The notes under the pieces: model-generated
Told to the model about the DNA's origin: nothing
The model's input: only the letters and a program-made list of their open reading frames with translations
Database searches by the model: none
Assembly (NCBI GenBank): GCA_948567375.1
Contig: OX419762.1
Coordinates: 23,452,608 to 23,516,607, forward strand
Length of the DNA stretch: 64,000 nucleotides
Direction: 5' to 3'
Source of the DNA: Lunularia cruciata
Taxonomy: Eukaryota > Streptophyta > Marchantiopsida > Lunulariales > Lunulariaceae
Program-made: the position numbers and the translations under genes
Shown: positions 57,690-64,000 of the stretch, piece after piece
Position numbering within the stretch: the stretch's first letter is position 1
Layout: each line of letters starts with the position of its first letter

Positions 57690-58211
57690 TGTGACAACCC
57701 GGCAAATATCACTTTTGCGGTAATCGGGTAAGTAAAGTTTGTTCCCGCAGAGATACGAGTTAGAATTGGTCAAATACAAAGCAAAGTAACAATTTTAGTT
57801 CTTCTTGAGTTCTTCTTTAGTCTCTAAGGTAGAAACCACACCCAGAAGAGAGTAACAAGCACTGATTCGCAATCTTGTCACAAATTCACACTCCTTGATC
57901 ACAAATCCTTCAATTCTTTCCAAACAATCTTGATTGTGATGATTCAGGCTCTCCTGAAAACGGCACTTCACTGCAAAACGACTTTGCCTCAGAATTTTGT
58001 TCCATCCCTCCACTGAAGGCACAACTTCCTCAATCAAAATTGCTTCACATCAACTTCACACTACACTCACAAATGCAGAATACTACCAACACTACAATTC
58101 CTCTCAGATCTGTCAAAGCATTGCTTTGATTGCACTTCACTCAAGATCAAACACACAAAATGAAGATCAAGGCTGTGGAATCCAACATCCAACAAGAACA
58201 TTGACTTGCAC
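57690..58211 (-). repeat. s4: end part of a minus-strand family A LTR
   Basis: Minus-strand LTR end (TTGTCACA at 57690) and about 520 bases before it. AGTGT at 57685-57689 pairs with AGTGT at 63198-63202. The middle of the LTR is missing and replaced by A3. Confidence 0.85.
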
Positions 58212-58215
58212 ATTG

Positions 58216-58785
58216 ACTTGCAAATGGGTTACTTTGTAAAATTTTGAATAAGGTGACTGTCAATTATGCCTATGATTGGGATACCAAATTACCAGCCGCG
58301 TTGTGGGCATATCAAACGACAGAGAAGATTACAACCAAACAAACTCCATACTTCTTGACATATGGCTTGCATCCCATACTGCCAATTGAATTTGAAGTTC
58401 CGACATATCGGGTTCTGTGCAAAGAACAAATGTCGGAAGAAGAAAGTCAAGATCTTCGGATTCATCAACTGATGTGGTTAGAAGAGAAAAGAGACAATGC
58501 AATGGAAACCACAAAAGAGGTACAAGCACAGAGGAAAGTCAGGCACAATAAGAGAATGGAGATTTGGTTTTGTTATATGACAATCGCCAGGCAAGTTGCA
58601 TTTGAGATGGATGGGTCCCTATCGAGTTCTTCATCTTTACGAAAATGGATCCATGCAACTCGTTGACTTGGAAGGTAATCCTTTTGCCACTCGAGTAAAC
58701 GGGTGGAGAGTTTGGAGATATTGGACCATAGACTTGGAAGTTTCTAAGACACTCGAGGTCTATGTTTGCAGGGATGCTCACATTT
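58216..58785 (+). pseudogene. A3 integrase C-terminal fragment
   Basis: Starts after the catalytic Glu with NKVTVNYAYDWDTKLPAALW and reaches VYVCRDAHI. A gap near 58555-58590 shifts the frame and removes the segment that A1 reads as KPVTVREGDL. Confidence 0.85.
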
Positions 58786-58798
58786 GAGGGAGGGGGTA

Positions 58799-61700
58799 TG
58801 TGGTGCCCACATTTTTTGTTTTTTTCAGAATAAAAGAGAAGAAGTGTATAGAGAAGTCGGATTGCGCCTGTATGGCCAAAGAAGGCAAAGAAAAGAGTCT
58901 TCGGGATGAAACCCAAAGTAAAGTGACTTCGGGTCATAAGGCGAAGTAGTCGGAAATGCCCCATCAGCATACAACCCGAAGTAAATTGTCTTTGGATCGG
59001 GGGAAGCTCAACTCGAGGCGAAGACAGTCTAACAACCTTTCGTCGGGGCAAGAAATTCGAGAAGGGGCCATTTGAAAACTGGTGGCTCATACGCGCAAAG
59101 TTGATTGATAGTGACAGGTGCATGCTGGAGGTGTGATTTCTTGGTAGGAACTCGAAGTGATGGAAGACAAAGAAGCGCAACTCTATAAAAATTGAAACTG
59201 CAACGACAAAATGTTGAGCAATTTTCCTTTGCTGTTGAGGAGTTGTCTTGCAGGTGATCGGGGAAAGGGAAATAGAGTTGGACTCGTGTTAATGCACAAG
59301 GGAGAAGTCGCAAGAGTGAAATCGAGAGAAAGTGAGAAAGTAGAAGAGATGGGAGGAGGGAAGAAGAACTCCGAATTTGCAGTGAGAAATCATGCGATTT
59401 GGAGATTAGATGTGATAGCAAGGATCAAAGTCTTGAGCCGACTTTGGATCACCTTTCTGGCATGGAACTGGAACGTAAGTTTTCCAGGATTCATGACAGA
59501 AATCATCGAGAGTAAGTGTCTTGATGGACCCGAGGAAGAAGAGAAGAGAGGAAATCCGGCTCGCTGGACAGAGTCGGATTGGAGACTCGTACTTGGGAAG
59601 GAGGCAGGCTCGGAGAAGGGAGCCATGTTCTTGGGGAAAGGAGAGATAGCCCAAGAGACTCAGGAGGTGAGAGATGCCTTCTCGTCAAAAAGAACAAAGA
59701 ATAGGTACAAAGTTGAGAGTTACAAGGATCTAGTGAAGAGAGGGAGCATGAGTGCTCTCATGGCAATCTTGAAGCCGGAGAGAACGACTTATGTGATGAA
59801 ACACCAAGCGGTGTTCTTCGATAAGTTGTTTGTAGGAGAACCAATCAATTGGGCGAGGTGTTTTCACGGGAGAACGAGGTAGATGGTGTGGAATTTGCGA
59901 GATAAGTCACCTCCACACTACATTGTGCCGTTTGCAGCACACTTCTACCTCGGGCTCAATTTGCTGAACTCACGGAGCGGACTCGGATGGTGTCGTACTT
60001 CCATCTTGATGTGCGAAAGGAGGTCAATGTCGTGGAGCAGCAATACATTCTCCAAATCTGGAGCACGGACAACTACTACACAAAGACAGGGAAGAACGAG
60101 GAGGTCACAGTGAGTACTCCGACAAAGAAGAGGAGTTGGCAAGGAGAAGCCAAAGAAAGCAAGAAACCTTGGAAGATGCAAAGAAGTAACCCGAGGCAAG
60201 GAATGGTGGTAATTGAGTCAGAAGATGAAGACTCAAAAGGCAAGGCCAAGCTCAAAATGGAGGACTCGGAACATGAGGAGGAACTTGAGCTGACACTACA
60301 GAGTGGAGATACAAGTTGTGATAGGGAAGAAGGTGGAGAGATGACATCGGCACCAGCGGCTGATGAATACGAAGAAGAAGTGCAAGCCGAGTTGGAAGCC
60401 GAAGACAACACAACGCTAGAGGACAAAGTACCGGTGCCAGAGGAAAAGAAGATCGCAATACAGCAAGGAGTTTGCTCACGACGTAAGGCAAAGTGTGAAG
60501 CGGGGCCGAGTAGAGTGAAGGAAGAGGTAGAAGAAAGCTCGGGCAGTGAGGCATCAATCCCGATACGAAGAAGAAAACTTAGAGTTGAAGAGGAGTGTAA
60601 CCCAAGGTGAGGAGGAGAGAGAAGTATTGCAAGCGGAGGCAGTAGAGAGAAGTCAGGTAATTGAAGACCTGAAGAGGGAAGTGAGCTATCGAGAGGATCT
60701 TGCGAGGAAGAGTGACATAGCAAGAGAGAGACAGGTACCTGAATACAAAATCTTGAAGCAGCAGTTTGTTGATTCAAGAGTAGAACTTATCCATGCTATG
60801 GCGAGGGTAGCAGCGAAGGATCAAGAGCTCAATAGAGTGATGGAGAGTATGGAGGAGAAGAAGTAACTCTGGCAACAAGAGTTGGCTGCCATGTATAGAG
60901 AAGAAGAGAGATTGCAAGAGTTACTTCGTAATCAAGAAGAGAAGATTGAACAGAAGGAGAAGGAGAAGGAAATGATGAAAGCCAAATTCAAGGTAGAGTT
61001 GGCAATGTACCGAGAGGAATGGCTTGCAGATTGGGAATGAGAAAGGAAGACAAGATTGGAGCCATTGAAGGAGATAGTCCTCAGGGTGAACGCGATGTTA
61101 AGTACAGAAGCCAGCGTTTGAATTGAAGAAGCGCGACTGCACGAGTTGAAGTTGTTGGTGCAGGAGACGAGGCGTAGACAAGCAAAAGATACAGAGATGA
61201 ATGCCTTGTTGATCAAATTAAGAACTCGTGTAGACAGAAAGGTTTTAAAGGTAGAGGATAACATTTCAATTAGATTAGACTTAGTGAAAATAGAGCTAGA
61301 AAAACTTCGGAAGGATGTTAGAGCAAAACCCAAAGTAGATAACATAGGAGTCCAAATGTCTTTGGAGTTGCCATCAGAGACATTAGAGAAGAGTGGGTCG
61401 GGAGATAAGGAGTTAGATAGATTACCCACTAGTGGAATTTCAGATCAGGAAAGAGAATTGCTGGATCTAGTAGAAGAAGTAGAAGATACAAAACCCAAGG
61501 ATAGAGTAGTAGGAAGTAAAATTACTTCGGGTTCGGGTTTGAAAGCCAAAGAAGAAGAAGACATCGGATCGGATTAGTAACCGATTTGAGATTTGAAGAG
61601 GCAGATATGAAGAGGTGCATTGTCATTTCGGATCTGCAGGTTAGAACAGTTGTTGTAGAACGGTATAGTTGTTAGAACTATCGATTGATTCACTATTTAA

Positions 61701-62369
61701 GAGTGGCATTTGCAGTTAGATGTTGTTCAACGCTCATTATTTCTGAGAATAGATAAAGCAAAGTGTTGTGAAGCAGTGCTCGTCCCTTGAGCTTGATTCC
61801 AAGTATCAACTTTGTGTCTATGTTTGTGAGTGTTTGGAGAAATTCAAAGTGCAAGTCAGAGTGTTTGTTGGATGTTGGATTCCACAGCCTTGATCTTCAT
61901 TCGGTGTGTTTGATCCTGAGTGAAGTGCAATCAAAGCAATGCCTTGACAGATCTGAGAGGAATTGTAGTGTTGGTAGTATTCTGCATTTGTGAGTGCAGT
62001 GCAAAGTTGATGTGAAGCAATTTCAATCGAGGAAGTTGTGCCTTCAGTGGAGGGGTGGAACACAATTTTGAGGTGAAGTTGTTTTGCAGTGAAGTGCCAT
62101 TTTTGGGAGAGCCTGAATCATCACAATCAAGATTGTTTGGAAAGATTTGATGGAGTTGTGATTATGGAGTGTTAATTCGTGACAAGACTGCGAGTCAAAG
62201 CTTGTTACTCTCTTCTGGGTGTGGTTTCTACCTGAGAGATTAAAGATGCAACCAAGAAGAACTACATGTTACTTTGACTTTGTATTTGGACATTTTTGAC
62301 TCGTATCTCTGCGGGAACAAACTTTACTTACCCGATTACCGCAAAAGTGATATTTTCCGGGTTGTCATA
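58799..62369 (+). repeat. A3 3' LTR, 3571 bases
   Basis: Starts TGTGGTGCCC, ends GTTGTCATA. TATA-like boxes at 59184-59191 and 61694-61701. About 200 bases shorter than A1 because of a deletion near 60570. Confidence 0.88.
59211..61577 (+). pseudogene. LTR-encoded ORF in A3
   Basis: Begins MLSNFPLLLRSC and keeps the N-terminal domain frame to 59882 (TAG at 59880). A frameshift near 59970 moves it to the frame 59987-60610. The deletion near 60570 fuses SIPIRR to the coiled coil. It ends KAKEEEDIGSD. Further stops at about 60864, 61038 and 61119. Confidence 0.78.
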
Positions 62370-63197
62370 GTGGCTCCCTGCTCCGAGCTTGCTTCCTTCC
62401 CGAGTACAAGTCTCCAATCCGACTCTATCCAGCGAGCCGGATTTCCTCTCTTCCCTTCTTCCTCGGGTCCATCCAGACACTTATTCTCAATGATTTCTGT
62501 CATGAATCCTGGAAACTTACATTCCATTTCCATGCTAGAAATATGATCCGAAGTTGGCTCAAGACTTTGATCCTTGCTATCACGTCTAACCTCCGAATTG
62601 CATGATTTCTCACTACAAATTCAGAGTTCTTCTTCCCTCCTCCCATCTCTTCTACCTTCTCACTCTCTCTTGATTTCACTCTTGCAACTTCTCCCTTGCG
62701 CACTAACATGATCCCAACTCTATTTCCTTTTCCCCGATCACCTACAAGACGACTCCTCAATGGCAAAGGAAAATTGCTTGACATTTTGTTGTTGCAAGTT
62801 TGATTTTTATAGATTTTCTCTTCTTCGTCTTCCGTCACTTCAAGTTCCTACCAAGAAATCATACCTCCAACATGCACCTGTCATTGTCAATCAACCTTTG
62901 CGCGTATGTGCCGCCAATTTTCAAACTGCCCCTTCTTGAATTTCTCGCCCCAACAAAAGGTTGTTAGACTGTCTTCACCTCAGGTTGAGCTCCCCCCAAT
63001 CCAAAGACAATTTACTTTGGGTTGTATGCTGACAGGGCATTTCTGAGTACTTTGTCTTATGACCCAAAGTCACTTTACTTTGGGTTTCATCCCGAAGACT
63101 CTTTTCTTTGCCTTTTTTGGCCATTTAGGCACAATCCGTCTTCTCTATACACGTCTTCTCCTTTATTTTGATAAAAACAAAAAATGTGGGCACCACA
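62370..63197 (-). repeat. s4: start part of a minus-strand family A LTR
   Basis: Minus strand from TGTGGTGCCC at 63197 down to GGAGCAGGGAGCCAC. It includes the first codons of the LTR ORF (62838-62336: MSSNFPLPLRSR, GGGKKNSEFVVRNHAIRRLD, DWRLVLGKEASSEQG). It directly abuts the A3 LTR end. Confidence 0.85.
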
Positions 63198-63202
63198 AGT
63201 GT

Positions 63203-64000
63203 CGGACAAGGTCGAATGTCCTGTGTGGAAGGACCTTGGCCTGATTGGGGAGCATATCTACATAGTAGGGAGACATAGAACACTGGATGGATCTTCATGT
63301 ATGGTGGTAGCTCAAGGTGATAGGCCACAGCACCGATGCGACAAAGAATCAAGAAAGGCTCAATAAAAAGAGGTCTGAGCTTACGAGATCCAACTAATGT
63401 GAGGTTGGTTGTCGATAGCCACACTTGATCCCCAACATTGAACTCCATGTGCCTACGGTGTGCATCGGCATACTGCTTTTGTCGATTTTGTGCAATCTGT
63501 AACATGTGCTTGGCGCTCTCCACACCTTGTTGGATTCTAGAAACAAATGTGTTGACTACATCAACCTTGGTAGTCACTGGACGGATCTTCATCAAGCTAG
63601 AACGTGTGAAGGGATGCTCACCATACATGAGGAAGAATGGAGTGACTTGGGTGGAGGCATTCACTGAATTGTTGTAAGCAAATTCCACCAACGGTAGTAG
63701 GCTGTCCCACCTCTCTTGCTCTTCTAAGGTGAAGCCGCATAACATGTCTTCAATTGTGCGATTAGCCCGCTCTATTTGTGGGTGGTAAGCTGTAGACATG
63801 GCCAACTTGGGTTTGAAGAAACCAAAGTGTGTTCGCCAAAACAAACTGGTGAATTGGGTGCCTCTATCGGTGATGAGTACTCTAGACAAAGCCATCGTGA
63901 GCAAAGACTCCATCTAAGTATAGTTGAGCTAGTTGTGAAGCGGTCACTTCCTTGGTGGTAGGGCGTACATGAATCATTTTGCTGAGCCGGTCCACAAAGA
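63203..64000 (-). pseudogene. Element F chromovirus integrase, continues past the window
   Basis: The minus frame (from 63913; upstream part in another frame or outside) has VLITDRGTQFTSLFW with the second catalytic Asp, HPQIERANRTIEDML with the Glu, VEFAYNNSVNASTQVTPFFL, and a GPY/F-type region (KLRPLFIEPFLILCRIG, HPVFYVSLLCRY). It is interrupted by s4 at 63202/63198, and the chromodomain at 57689-57477 is its true C-terminus. Confidence 0.88.

Larger units (their letters stand above)
58212..62369 (+). mobile_element. Family A fragment A3 (integrase end plus 3' LTR)
   Basis: The plus-strand sequence begins inside the integrase at GCAAATGGGTTACTTTG, passes the polypurine tract (58784-58798) and ends with a nearly complete LTR (58799-62369). 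It sits inside s4 in opposite orientation. Confidence 0.85.

Overview
This window is nuclear DNA of a land plant with a large, repeat-filled genome. The evidence is Ty3/gypsy retrotransposons of several plant lineages, stacked inside one another and worn down by C-to-T type changes. A gymnosperm, fern or lycophyte fits best, but nothing here fixes the species. I find no convincing host gene, rRNA, tRNA or CRISPR array. Family names (A, C, D, E, F, G) are mine.

Family A is Athila-like: a primer site resembling the complement of tRNA-Asp, retroviral-type gag, protease, RT, RNase H and integrase, and no chromodomain. It has very long LTRs of about 3.78 kb, and each LTR carries its own sense reading frame of about 857 codons. 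Copies are: A1 (3111-13196, 5' LTR mostly lost), A2 (33419-46835, both LTRs present), A3 (58212-62369, 3' end only), solo LTRs s1 (23306-27081) and s2 (31413-48611, split by A2), minus-strand LTRs s3 (53273-55193) and s4 (57690-63197, split), and fragments at 2156-3110 and 13573-13867.

Family C lies on the minus strand between 13868 and 30761. It is the most unusual system here: a gypsy element whose polyprotein carries a cytosine-5 DNA methyltransferase domain after the protease and a PHD finger at the very end of the integrase. No single copy is whole. C1 (21815-30761) has LTR, gag, protease and methyltransferase. C2 (17513-21814) is a deletion derivative with gag, integrase and PHD. C3 (13868-17509) has RT, RNase H, integrase and PHD.

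The right side is a nest. Element E (plus strand, 52692-56727) appears to have been hit by G (minus strand, LTR D at 52000-52691, gag, protease, RT down to 30762). G was hit by solo LTR s2 (target duplication GAATG), and s2 was hit by A2 (AGTAT/ATTAT). E was also hit by s3 and by the chromodomain element F (56728-64000). F was hit by s4 (AGTGT), and s4 holds A3. On the left, C1 was hit by s1 (AGTAG) and C2 by a solo LTR D (AGATC). Removing these insertions rejoins the interrupted reading frames, which is the main support for this order.

All polyprotein genes are broken, mostly by TAG and TGA codons where a sister copy has CAG or CGA. That is the pattern expected from decay of methylated CHG and CG sites.
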